Origin: an uncultured bacterium
GTDB lineage: Bacteria; Bacillota; Clostridia; Lachnospirales; Lachnospiraceae
Reading direction: 5' to 3'
NCBI GenBank assembly: GCA_905214675.1
Contig: CAJMMS010000065.1
Span: forward strand, 1 to 9,208
DNA: 9,208 nucleotides
Made by a program: the position numbers and the translations under genes
Shown: positions 1 to 7,158 of the stretch, piece after piece
How the letters are laid out: every line of letters begins with the position of its first letter
Position numbering within the stretch: position 1 is the stretch's first letter
Notes under the pieces: generated by a model
Seen by the model: the letters and a program-made list of their open reading frames with translations, nothing else
Databases searched by the model: none
Told to the model about the DNA's origin: nothing

Positions 1-53
1 AATCGGTGATTTCCTTTTCGTACATGCGCCAGGAAACCACCGCAAATTTTTAT

Positions 54-82
54 TTGTTTCTCTGGCAGTAACATGTTAAAAT
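54..82 (+). promoter_or_regulatory. Promoter of the small protein / HipA-like kinase operon
   Basis: A -35-like TTGTTT (54-59) is followed after 17 bases by TAAAAT (77-82), which is preceded by TGT (74-76), giving an extended -10. The -35 is a weak match and the extended -10 probably compensates. Transcription would start near base 89. The ATG at 89 would then lie at about +1 without a ribosome binding site, which supports the downstream ATG at 113 as the true start. Recognised by eye only. Confidence 0.5.
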
Positions 83-91
83 GGGAACATG
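69..91. promoter_or_regulatory. Palindrome over the -10 element with a repeated half-site (possible operator)
   Basis: TAACATGTTA (69-78) is a perfect 10-bp palindrome overlapping the extended -10 of the first promoter. Its AACATG half recurs at 86-91, 16 bases downstream, near the predicted transcription start. A repressor binding here would block the promoter. No DNA-binding protein is recognisable among the neighbouring genes, so the binder is unknown. AT-rich palindromes of this length also arise by chance. Confidence 0.3.
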
Positions 92-112
92 ACTGGCAGA
101 GAGGTGAAGGGT

Positions 113-487
113 ATGCAGATAAAAATGACATCTGGTGGCATGAAGCTTCTGGATCATGGTACGGTGTTTCTGGCTGAAACAAATGGGGATCTCAGACTGA
201 ATATTACTGCGGATAATGCGTTTGCGTTTACACTTGTGCTTCAGTTTGAAGAAAATGATACTGAAACCAGAAAGATAGAAACCAGAGTATCCAAAACAAA
301 AATTGAACTGATCTGCAAAAACTTTTCGGCAGATGGCACGGGACTTACGAAACCGATAAAACTTGGAGTTATAGATGGAAAGAATATGTATTTTATGTTC
401 TGGTCTTATCTGTGTGGTGATGATAATGGGAAGGTACGGCCACGAAAAGTAGAATATACGATTTACAGTGAACAGCAGGAATGGTGA
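113..487 (+). CDS. Small protein of unknown function, DUF6864-like
   Basis: A 124-residue soluble protein with no signal peptide and no obvious membrane segment. The ATG at 113 is chosen because GAGGTG (101-106) sits 6 bases before it; an in-frame ATG at 89 would add eight residues but has no ribosome binding site and coincides with the predicted transcription start. The pattern is mostly beta: an opening stretch reading LLDHGTVFLAE, then alternating hydrophobic/charged strands (FTLVLQFEEN, KIELICKNF), a GTGLTKPIKLG turn, and a closing strand (KVEYTIYS). From memory this order, especially the N-F...GTG-x-x-x-PI-x-(I/L)G segment followed by an aromatic strand, resembles DUF6864 proteins, which have no assigned function. 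No catalytic or DNA-binding motif is seen. The HipA-like kinase gene follows four bases after the stop, so the two are almost certainly co-transcribed and perhaps functionally paired. The gene is real with good confidence; the family name is tentative. Confidence 0.8.
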   Translation: MQIKMTSGGMKLLDHGTVFLAETNGDLRLNITADNAFAFTLVLQFEENDTETRKIETRVSKTKIELICKNFSADGTGLTKPIKLGVIDGKNMYFMFWSYLCGDDNGKVRPRKVEYTIYSEQQEW

Positions 488-491
488 GAAT

Positions 492-1670
492 GTGAGTGAT
501 TATTTATTACAGGGTGCGATAGAGATTGAACTGAATGAGGAGAACGTATCTTATCAGGCAAAACGGAAGAAAACGTTGTGTTATGAGATACTGCATGGGG
601 AGAGAAAAGTTGCTGAGATTACAACAAACGGTCAGGCAGTTATTTATGATGAAAAATATCTCCCATATGATCTTTATCTGGAAGAAGGAAGAGATTTTGA
701 AATCCAGCTTAATAATATAGATAATTTTAATCACTGGTGTGCATCCAGAGTACTTTCACTGGATCGTAAATATGCGAAAGAGATTCTGAACAGTATTGGA
801 ATGGCACAGGCAATCACAGACCGGGACCGTGCAAAAATTTCCCTTTCTTATCATTGTGTATCGCTTACAGATCTGTATTGGGTAAAAGAAAAAGAAGAAA
901 TGATATCGTATGATGAGATAAATCTGTATGATAACTCTCTGAATGAGGCGGTAGTGGAACTTTCCTTACGGGGAAAGTCGATGACGGTGACAAATCAGGA
1001 GCTTGCACCGGATTTGTCTACCAGAGGTTGTTTCCCCAAAGCATGGATTCGAAAAGGGGATACGTTTGTTTTACTGAAGGATGGCGGCGAAGAAACGGTA
1101 AAAAGAGAAGTACTTGCAAGTCGGATCAGTCAGTGTTTTGATTTTAAGCAGGTGGCATATCAGGAAGATTTTTATGATGGGGAAAAGGTAAGTGCAAGCA
1201 GGATTGTAACATCAAAACGGTATTCTATGGTTTCGAAGATGGCATTTCAGATTTATGCTGTGAATCATGATCTTGATGTTCTGGAAGAATGTATCCGTGT
1301 AGATAAAAAGACATATTATGGGATGAACATTCTGGATTACCTGATCGGAAATACAGACCGCCATCCGGAAAACTGGGGATTTCTGGTTGACAATCAGACA
1401 AATGAATATCTTTCGCTGTATCCGATTATGGATCTGAATAAGAGCTTTGAAAGTTATGATACCATGGACGGGGCAAACTGTCAGACGGTATTGCCGAAAC
1501 GGCAGACACAGCGTGAAGCAGCGATTGATGCGGTACGTGAGATTGGAATGAATCAGATCTGTGAGATCAGGGAAGAAATGTTTCGGGATGCACCGCAGTG
1601 GAAAGACATGTTTTTTGCAAGATTAGAGGAACTGAAAAAATACGACAGGGGAGATTGTACGAAAAGATAA
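492..1670 (+). CDS. HipA-like protein kinase (HipA C-terminal-type domain)
   Basis: About 392 residues, cytoplasmic, with no membrane segments. Two GTG starts are possible. The one at 492 lies four bases after the previous stop, with AGGA (477-480) and GGTGAG (483-488) upstream; the one at 468 overlaps the previous gene and has no ribosome binding site. Numbering from 492, residues 1 to about 160 form an N-terminal region I cannot assign; it contains NHWCASRVLSLDR and LSLTDLYWV. The kinase part then follows: a glycine-loop-like STRGCFPKAW, FVLLKDGG with a candidate ATP-binding Lys196, REVLAS with Glu206, the catalytic segment GNTDRHPENWGF with Asp289 and Asn294, and the metal-binding PIMDLNKSF with Asp314. 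This N-T-D-x-H-x-x-N plus D-x-N arrangement is the HipA-type active site, so ATP-dependent phosphorylation of a protein target is likely; the target is unknown. Classical HipA acts with an HTH antitoxin, HipB; none is encoded beside it, the upstream partner being a DUF6864-like protein. It could be a toxin, an orphan kinase or part of another regulatory module. Confidence 0.82.
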   Translation: MSDYLLQGAIEIELNEENVSYQAKRKKTLCYEILHGERKVAEITTNGQAVIYDEKYLPYDLYLEEGRDFEIQLNNIDNFNHWCASRVLSLDRKYAKEILNSIGMAQAITDRDRAKISLSYHCVSLTDLYWVKEKEEMISYDEINLYDNSLNEAVVELSLRGKSMTVTNQELAPDLSTRGCFPKAWIRKGDTFVLLKDGGEETVKREVLASRISQCFDFKQVAYQEDFYDGEKVSASRIVTSKRYSMVSKMAFQIYAVNHDLDVLEECIRVDKKTYYGMNILDYLIGNTDRHPENWGFLVDNQTNEYLSLYPIMDLNKSFESYDTMDGANCQTVLPKRQTQREAAIDAVREIGMNQICEIREEMFRDAPQWKDMFFARLEELKKYDRGDCTKR

Positions 1671-1683
1671 AATATGCTATGAT
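1655..1683 (+). promoter_or_regulatory. Promoter of the CPBP protease gene, inside the end of the kinase gene
   Basis: TTGTAC (1655-1660), a 17-base spacer and TATGAT (1678-1683), with TGC (1675-1677) forming an extended -10. The -35 lies in the last codons of the kinase gene. Transcription would start near 1690, leaving a leader of roughly 20 bases. The protease can therefore be expressed independently of the kinase. Recognised by eye. Confidence 0.55.
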
Positions 1684-1696
1684 GGTTCAAAACTTA

Positions 1697-1704
1697 AGAG
1701 GTGA
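1697..1704 (+). promoter_or_regulatory. Ribosome binding site that decides the CPBP start
   Basis: AGAGGTGA is a near-perfect anti-16S match. Its core ends 6 bases before an in-frame TTG at 1710. It lies on top of, or directly against, the other in-frame starts GTG 1701 and ATG 1704, which would be too close for normal initiation. This favours TTG 1710. Confidence 0.55.
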
Positions 1705-1709
1705 TGAAC

Positions 1710-2318
1710 TTGGAATATAAAATCATAGATACTGTTTTTCCGATACTGGTTCATTTTCTGGCATTGCAGGTTATGGCAATGACGGGATTGAAAGATGCTG
1801 CACTGCGAACAATGCTGGCAGCGGTTCTTACGATGCCGCTGTTTTTGTATTTTTATCACAAAGAAGAAACATTGTGGCCGAAACAGAAAAAGAAAATAAC
1901 CTGGTATGTAGTGTTGGAAACAATTCTGGTAGCAGTGGGATTAAATTTTCTGTTTTCAGCACTTCTGTCCTGGATAGTGGCAGATCAGGGGATTTCAAAT
2001 GAAGCACAGGACGCATTGCTTTCCGGACGGATGATTTTTCAGATACTTGGGATGGGAATTGCTGTTCCGATTACAGAAGAACTGGTTTTTCGCGGACTTG
2101 TATATCAGAAACTGGAGAGATATCTTTCGGTAAGGCAGGCAGTACTTCTTGGAGCGGCAATCTTTGCACTTTATCATGGAAATATCATTCAGGGATTGTT
2201 TGCATTTCTGATGGGGATTATCCTGAATCTGCTTTACCATCATTTTGAAGATTTGAGAGTACCGATTCTGTTTCATGCAGCCTCTAATCTGATGACAGTA
2301 TTACTGAGCGCAGTTTAA
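1710..2318 (+). CDS. CPBP-family intramembrane metalloprotease (CAAX protease-like)
   Basis: About 202 residues from the TTG at 1710 (204 if the ATG at 1704 is used). The protein is strongly hydrophobic, with roughly six to seven membrane-spanning stretches, for example around residues 5-24, 33-50, 64-88, 140-176 and 186-201. All three motifs of the CPBP/Abi family (CAAX-prenyl-protease 2-like) are present in order: EELVFR (Glu123, Glu124, Arg128), FALYH (Phe152 to His156) and HAASN (His189, Asn193). These form the metal-binding glutamyl protease site inside the membrane. Bacterial members are known or suspected in bacteriocin maturation or immunity and in membrane protein processing; the substrate here cannot be told. 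It lies 39 bases after the HipA-like kinase but has its own promoter, so joint function is not established. No clear terminator follows. The length is typical of short bacterial CPBP proteins, and nothing suggests truncation. Confidence 0.88.
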   Translation: MEYKIIDTVFPILVHFLALQVMAMTGLKDAALRTMLAAVLTMPLFLYFYHKEETLWPKQKKKITWYVVLETILVAVGLNFLFSALLSWIVADQGISNEAQDALLSGRMIFQILGMGIAVPITEELVFRGLVYQKLERYLSVRQAVLLGAAIFALYHGNIIQGLFAFLMGIILNLLYHHFEDLRVPILFHAASNLMTVLLSAV

Positions 2319-2592
2319 ATATATCAGACAGAAGTTTTTGATGGATGACAGAGGTGTACAGAAGAATGTTATATGTATTTTTGAAATTTACTTGAAAAGC
2401 AAAACAGACACAATTTAAAAAATACAGGAACAAATGAAAAAATAATTAAGAAAAAACAAAAAAATATAATTTTAAAATTGAATTAACAAATAATCTGACA
2501 ATTTAAAGAAAAATACGTCTTTACAAATGAAAAAAATAGGTGTATAGTCATTGCAAGCTTTGAAATATTACAACTTAAGAAAGGAAAGACGT
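2319..2592. other. AT-rich intergenic region upstream of gltB
   Basis: These 274 bases hold no convincing gene. The part from about 2380 to 2540 is very rich in A and T, with runs of A and a 12-bp AT palindrome (AATTTTAAAATT, 2468-2479), which could act as an upstream promoter-stimulating element. The gltB promoter and a 10-bp inverted repeat lie at the right-hand end. A nine-codon reading frame (2366-2395) follows GAGGTG but has no other support. No intrinsic terminator for the CPBP gene is recognisable. Confidence 0.6.
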
Positions 2593-2594
2593 AT
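2513..2594. repeat. 10-bp inverted repeat spanning the gltB promoter and start codon
   Basis: ATACGTCTTT (2513-2522) and AAAGACGTAT (2585-2594) are perfect reverse complements, 62 bases apart. The left arm overlaps the -35 of the predicted promoter. The right arm covers the bases between the Shine-Dalgarno AAGGA and the first two bases of the ATG at 2593. On a transcript starting upstream of 2513, pairing of the arms would hide the start codon; on the transcript predicted from the 2520-2548 promoter the left arm is absent. Function is unknown and chance is possible. Confidence 0.35.
2520..2548 (+). promoter_or_regulatory. gltBD promoter
   Basis: TTTACA (2520-2525) and TATAGT (2543-2548) are separated by exactly 17 bases; each matches the vegetative consensus at five of six positions. 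Transcription would begin near 2555, giving a leader of about 38 bases before the gltB start. The A/T-rich sequence just upstream fits an UP element. No operator for a GltC-like regulator could be identified. Confidence 0.7.
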
Positions 2595-5500
2595 GAGTAC
2601 AGCAAAATTGAACGAAGCCGTTCAGACTCCTGGGCTGTATCAGCCGGAATTTGAACACGATAACTGCGGTATAGGAGCAGTCGTAAACATTAAGGGTGTC
2701 AAATCCCACGGAACCGTCGAAAACGCATTAAAGATAGTAGAAAATCTAGAACATAGAGCTGGCAAAGATGCCGAAGGAAAAACAGGTGATGGTGTAGGAA
2801 TCATGCTTCAGATTTCACACAAGTTCTTCTCCAAAACCTGTGAGTCCCTCGGCATCTTTTTAGGTTCTGAGAGAGAATACGGAATCGGTATGTTCTTCTT
2901 CCCTCAGGATGAACTGAAAAAGAACCAGGCAAAGAAAATGTTTGAGATCATCGTAGAAAAAGAAGGTCTTAAATTTTTGGGATGGAGGGAAGTTCCGGTT
3001 GTTCCGGAAGTTCTCGGACACAAAGCACTGGAATGTATGCCATGTATTATGCAGGGATTTGTGGCAAAACCAAAACATCTGGCAAAAGGAATTGATTTTG
3101 ACCGCAGACTGTATGTAGTAAGACGTGTGTTTGAACAGAGCAATGACAATTCTTATGTGGTTTCTCTCTCAAGCAGAACGATCGTATACAAAGGTATGTT
3201 TCTGGTAGGACAGCTCCGTACCTTCTTCTGTGATCTGCAGGATGCAGATTATGAATCTGCGATCGCAATCGTACACTCCCGTTTCAGTACCAATACCAAC
3301 CCAAGCTGGGAGAGAGCACATCCGAACCGCTTTATCGTACACAACGGTGAGATCAACACGATCCGCGGAAATGCTGACAAGATGCTTGCCCGCGAAGAGA
3401 CGATGTTCTCCGAGCATTTCAAAGGAGAGCTGCACAAAGTTCTGCCGGTTGTCAACACTTCCGGCTCAGACTCGGCAATGCTCGACAACACACTGGAATT
3501 TATGGTGATGAGCGGTATGGATCTGCCGCTGGCTGTGATGATCACGATTCCGGAACCATGGGCAAACAACAAAACCATGAGCCAGAGCAAAAAAGATTTT
3601 TATCAGTATCATGCAACGATGATGGAGCCGTGGGACGGACCGGCTTCAATCCTGTTCAGCGACGGAGATGTCGTAGGAGCGGTGCTTGACCGCAACGGCC
3701 TGCGTCCTTCCAGATACTATATCACTGACGATGGATACCTGATCTTATCTTCTGAGGTCGGTGTGCTGGATATTGACCCGACCAGGATCGTACTCAAAGA
3801 AAGACTGCATCCAGGCAAAATGCTGCTGGTGGATACTGTACAGGGAAGAGTGATCGATGACGATGAGCTGAAAGAAAGTTATGCAGGAAAACAGCCGTAT
3901 GGTGAGTGGCTGGATCGTTATCTGGTAAATCTTGCAGATCTGAAGATTCCGAACAAACGTGTGGAAGAGTACAGCAATGAAGAACGTGTAAAACTGCAGA
4001 AAGCGTTTGGCTATACTTACGAAGAATACCGTACTTCTATTTTAAATATGGCAAAGAACGGTGCAGAAGGCATTGCCTCCATGGGTATTGACACACCGCT
4101 GGCGGTTCTCTCTGAGAGCCATGTGCCGCTGTTCAATTATTTCAAACAACTGTTTGCACAGGTGACGAACCCGCCGATCGATGCGATCCGTGAAGAAGTG
4201 GTAACTTCCACTACTATTTATATCGGTGAGGACGGCAATCTGCTTCAGGAAGAGGCGAAGAACTGTCAGGTACTGAAGATCAACAATCCGATCCTGACCA
4301 ACACGGATATGCTGAAGATCAAAAATCTGGATGTTGAAGGCTTTAAAGTAGCCGAGATCCCGATCACCTATTATAAGAACACAAGCCTGGAAAAAGCCAT
4401 TGATTATCTGTTTGTCGAGGTAGACAGAGCACACAGAGACGGAGCGAATATCCTGATCCTGACAGACCGCGGTGTGGATGAAAACCGTGTGCCGATCCCG
4501 TCGCTGCTGGCGGTTTCCGCTGTGCATCAGCACCTCGTAAAGACGAAAAAGAGAACATCACTGGCAATTGTCCTGGAATCCGGCGAGCCAAGAGAAGTAC
4601 ATCATTTTGCAACTCTGCTCGGTTATGGCGCAAGTGCGATCAATCCATATCTTGCACTGGATACGATCCATCAACTGATCGACAGCAGGATGCTGGATAA
4701 AGATTATTACGCAGCAGTGGAAGATTACAATCAGGCTGTCCTTAGCGGAATCGTAAAAATCGCTTCCAAAATGGGAATCTCCACGATCCAGTCTTATCAG
4801 GGATCACAGATCTTTGAGGCAATCGGCATTGATAAAGAAGTAATCGATAAATATTTCACAAACACCGTCAGCCGTGTCGGCGGTATCACGATGAAAGACA
4901 TCGCAGAAGAGACCGACAAGCTGCATTCCGGAGCATTTGATCCGCTGGGACTGGATGTGGATGAAACACTGTATAGTATCGGAAGACATAAAATGAGAAG
5001 TGCCGGTGAGCATCACCGTTACAATCCTCAGACCATCCATTTGCTGCAGCAGTCCACCTGGAGAGGCGATTACAACCTGTTCAAACAGTACACCGATCTG
5101 GTAGACAAAGAAGAGACCGGTTATCTGCGAAGCCTGATGGATTTTGATTATCCGGAAAAAGGTGTGCCGATCGAAAAAGTAGAGAGTGTCGAATCCATTG
5201 TAAAACGATTTAAGACCGGAGCAATGTCCTATGGTTCCATTTCTCAGGAAGCACATGAGACACTGGCGATCGCCATGAACCGTCTGCACGGTAAATCAAA
5301 CAGCGGTGAGGGTGGCGAAGATCTGGAACGTATGATCGTTACCGATCCGAACAGGAACCGTTGTTCTGCAATCAAACAGGTTGCATCCGGACGTTTCGGT
5401 GTTACTTCCAAATATCTGGTCAGTGCACAGGAGATCCAGATCAAAATGGCACAGGGGGCAAAACCTGGGGAAGGCGGTCATCTGCCGGGCGGAAAAGTTT

Positions 5501-7146
5501 ATCCGTGGATTGCAAAGACCAGACATTCCACACCGGGCGTGAGCCTGATCTCACCACCGCCTCATCACGATATTTATTCAATCGAGGACCTGGCAGAGCT
5601 GATCTATGATCTGAAAAATGCAAACAAAGATGCAAGAATTTCCGTCAAACTGGTATCCGAAGCCGGTGTCGGAACGGTCGCAGCCGGTGTTGCAAAAGCA
5701 GGAGCACAGGTTGTACTGATCTCCGGTTACGACGGAGGTACCGGAGCTGCACCGAGAAGCTCCATCCACAACGCAGGACTTCCGTGGGAACTCGGACTTG
5801 CAGAAACACACCAGACACTGATCATGAACGGACTGCGAAATAAAGTCCGCATCGAGACAGACGGAAAACTGATGAGCGGCCGTGATGTAGCGATCGCTGC
5901 ATTGCTTGGAGCAGAAGAATTCGGTTTTGCAACTGCTCCGCTGATTACCATGGGATGTGTGATGATGCGTGTCTGCAACCTGGATACCTGTCCGGTCGGC
6001 GTGGCAACGCAGAATCCGGAGCTGAGAAAACGTTTCCGCGGCAAACCTGAGTACGTGGAAAACTTTATGAGGTTCATTGCACAGGAACTTCGTGAATACA
6101 TGGCAAAACTGGGATTCTGCACCGTCGATGAGATGGTTGGACACAGCGAACTGCTGAAGAAGAAAGAACATGCTGCAAATGTAAACGCAGCAAAAGTAGA
6201 TTTGAGCCGTATTCTGGAGAATCCATATGCAGGCAAAGGCATGAAAGTGACTTTCGATCCTTCTCAGGTATATGATTTCAAACTGGAAGAGACCGTGGAT
6301 CAGACCATCCTGATGAAAAAACTGAAAGCTTCTCTGGAGAAAAAACAGAAGCGGAGCATCGAAGTCGATGTTACCAACATCAACCGTGCATTTGGTACAC
6401 AGTTTGGTGCCGAGATCACAAAACGTTACGGTGATACACTGGATGAAGATACCTACACTGTGAAATGTAAAGGTGCAGGCGGACAGAGTTTTGGAGCCTT
6501 TATCCCGAAAGGACTGACACTGGAGCTGGTCGGCGACAGCAACGACTATTTCGGAAAAGGGTTATCCGGCGGAAAACTGATCGTTTACCCACCAACCGGT
6601 GTAAAATTCAAAGAAGATGAAAACATTATCATCGGAAACGTGGCACTGTACGGTGCGACAAGCGGAGAAGCCTATATCAACGGTGTTGCCGGAGAACGTT
6701 TCTGCGTGCGAAATTCCGGTGCAAAAGCAGTAGTAGAAGGTGTCGGGGACCACGGATGTGAATATATGACGGGCGGACGTGTCGTTGTCATCGGAAAAGT
6801 CGGCAAAAATTTTGCAGCCGGTATGAGCGGCGGAGTTGCTTATGTACTGGATGAAAACAACAATCTGTATACAAAAGTCAACAAGCAGATGGTATCCGTT
6901 GAAAAACTTGGCAATAAATACGATGTGCAGGAATTAAAAGATATGATCGCAGAACATACGGCATACACCAATTCTGCAAAAGGAAAAGAAATACTGAATC
7001 ATTTTGAAGAATACCTGCCGAAATTCAAGAAGATCATCCCGCATGATTACAACCGTATGATGATGGCGATCGTGCAGATGGAAGAGAAAGGCCTGAGCAG
7101 TGAGCAGGCACAGATTGAAGCATTTTATGCAAATAAAGCGAGATAG
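2593..7146 (+). CDS. gltB: Glutamate synthase (NADPH) large subunit
   Basis: 1517 residues, normal for bacterial GltB. ATG 2593 is chosen because AAGGA precedes it at good distance and it sets the catalytic Cys25 (DNCGIG) behind a 24-residue propeptide, as in the family, where cleavage exposes the N-terminal cysteine. An in-frame TTG upstream would only add 14 unlikely residues. Domains: class II glutamine amidotransferase (about 25-430, with HSRFSTN at 228-234 and HNGEIN at 250-255), which frees ammonia from glutamine; a central linking domain (about 440-790); the FMN-binding synthase domain (about 830-1210, with SYGSIS at 879-884, GEGG at 905-908 and 959-962, and YDGGTG at 1046-1051), where 2-oxoglutarate is aminated and reduced to glutamate; a 3Fe-4S site with Cys1122, Cys1128 and Cys1133 in the expected C-x5-C-x4-C spacing; and a C-terminal glycine-rich beta-helix (about 1260-1480, beginning near GAGGQSFG at 1294). 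Electrons arrive from GltD. It is the first gene of a two-gene operon. No frameshift or missing key residue is seen. Confidence 0.98.
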   Translation: MSTAKLNEAVQTPGLYQPEFEHDNCGIGAVVNIKGVKSHGTVENALKIVENLEHRAGKDAEGKTGDGVGIMLQISHKFFSKTCESLGIFLGSEREYGIGMFFFPQDELKKNQAKKMFEIIVEKEGLKFLGWREVPVVPEVLGHKALECMPCIMQGFVAKPKHLAKGIDFDRRLYVVRRVFEQSNDNSYVVSLSSRTIVYKGMFLVGQLRTFFCDLQDADYESAIAIVHSRFSTNTNPSWERAHPNRFIVHNGEINTIRGNADKMLAREETMFSEHFKGELHKVLPVVNTSGSDSAMLDNTLEFMVMSGMDLPLAVMITIPEPWANNKTMSQSKKDFYQYHATMMEPWDGPASILFSDGDVVGAVLDRNGLRPSRYYITDDGYLILSSEVGVLDIDPTRIVLKERLHPGKMLLVDTVQGRVIDDDELKESYAGKQPYGEWLDRYLVNLADLKIPNKRVEEYSNEERVKLQKAFGYTYEEYRTSILNMAKNGAEGIASMGIDTPLAVLSESHVPLFNYFKQLFAQVTNPPIDAIREEVVTSTTIYIGEDGNLLQEEAKNCQVLKINNPILTNTDMLKIKNLDVEGFKVAEIPITYYKNTSLEKAIDYLFVEVDRAHRDGANILILTDRGVDENRVPIPSLLAVSAVHQHLVKTKKRTSLAIVLESGEPREVHHFATLLGYGASAINPYLALDTIHQLIDSRMLDKDYYAAVEDYNQAVLSGIVKIASKMGISTIQSYQGSQIFEAIGIDKEVIDKYFTNTVSRVGGITMKDIAEETDKLHSGAFDPLGLDVDETLYSIGRHKMRSAGEHHRYNPQTIHLLQQSTWRGDYNLFKQYTDLVDKEETGYLRSLMDFDYPEKGVPIEKVESVESIVKRFKTGAMSYGSISQEAHETLAIAMNRLHGKSNSGEGGEDLERMIVTDPNRNRCSAIKQVASGRFGVTSKYLVSAQEIQIKMAQGAKPGEGGHLPGGKVYPWIAKTRHSTPGVSLISPPPHHDIYSIEDLAELIYDLKNANKDARISVKLVSEAGVGTVAAGVAKAGAQVVLISGYDGGTGAAPRSSIHNAGLPWELGLAETHQTLIMNGLRNKVRIETDGKLMSGRDVAIAALLGAEEFGFATAPLITMGCVMMRVCNLDTCPVGVATQNPELRKRFRGKPEYVENFMRFIAQELREYMAKLGFCTVDEMVGHSELLKKKEHAANVNAAKVDLSRILENPYAGKGMKVTFDPSQVYDFKLEETVDQTILMKKLKASLEKKQKRSIEVDVTNINRAFGTQFGAEITKRYGDTLDEDTYTVKCKGAGGQSFGAFIPKGLTLELVGDSNDYFGKGLSGGKLIVYPPTGVKFKEDENIIIGNVALYGATSGEAYINGVAGERFCVRNSGAKAVVEGVGDHGCEYMTGGRVVVIGKVGKNFAAGMSGGVAYVLDENNNLYTKVNKQMVSVEKLGNKYDVQELKDMIAEHTAYTNSAKGKEILNHFEEYLPKFKKIIPHDYNRMMMAIVQMEEKGLSSEQAQIEAFYANKAR

Positions 7147-7150
7147 GAGG
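7145..7150 (+). promoter_or_regulatory. gltD ribosome binding site overlapping the gltB stop codon
   Basis: A consensus AGGAGG begins on the second base of the gltB TAG (7144-7146) and lies 8 bases before the gltD ATG. Ribosomes finishing gltB uncover and can reload on this site, which suits equal production of two subunits of one complex. Confidence 0.8.
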
Positions 7151-7158
7151 GAAAAGAA

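Noticed and set aside
1..88. Possible gene ends at the left edge: plus-strand frames open to stops at 69-71 and 77-79, and a minus-strand ATG at 25 reading MYEKEITD off the edge.
   Set aside because: Several frames are open over so short a stretch, none has a recognisable motif, and the minus-strand ATG lacks a ribosome binding site. Nothing decides between them.
1691..1703. AACTTAAGA followed by a purine-rich ribosome binding site, shared before the CPBP gene and before gltB (2572-2584).
   Set aside because: The match is short and includes the ribosome binding site itself; coincidence is the simpler explanation.
2366..2395. Nine-codon reading frame with GAGGTG upstream, as a possible leader peptide before gltB.
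   Set aside because: It lies well upstream of the predicted gltB transcription start, has no run of regulatory codons and no attenuator hairpin after it.
2468..2479. 12-bp palindrome AATTTTAAAATT as an operator for gltBD.
   Set aside because: It consists only of A and T within a very AT-rich tract, where such palindromes are expected by chance.
2551..2592. Upstream TTG at 2551 as the gltB start, adding 14 residues.
   Set aside because: It lies at the predicted transcription start without a ribosome binding site, whereas ATG 2593 has AAGGA and gives a normal-length propeptide.
5578..6171. Long minus-strand open frames opposite gltB (for example 5578-6171 and 4042-4533).
   Set aside because: They mirror codon bias of the functional gltB gene, have no family motifs and no ribosome binding sites.
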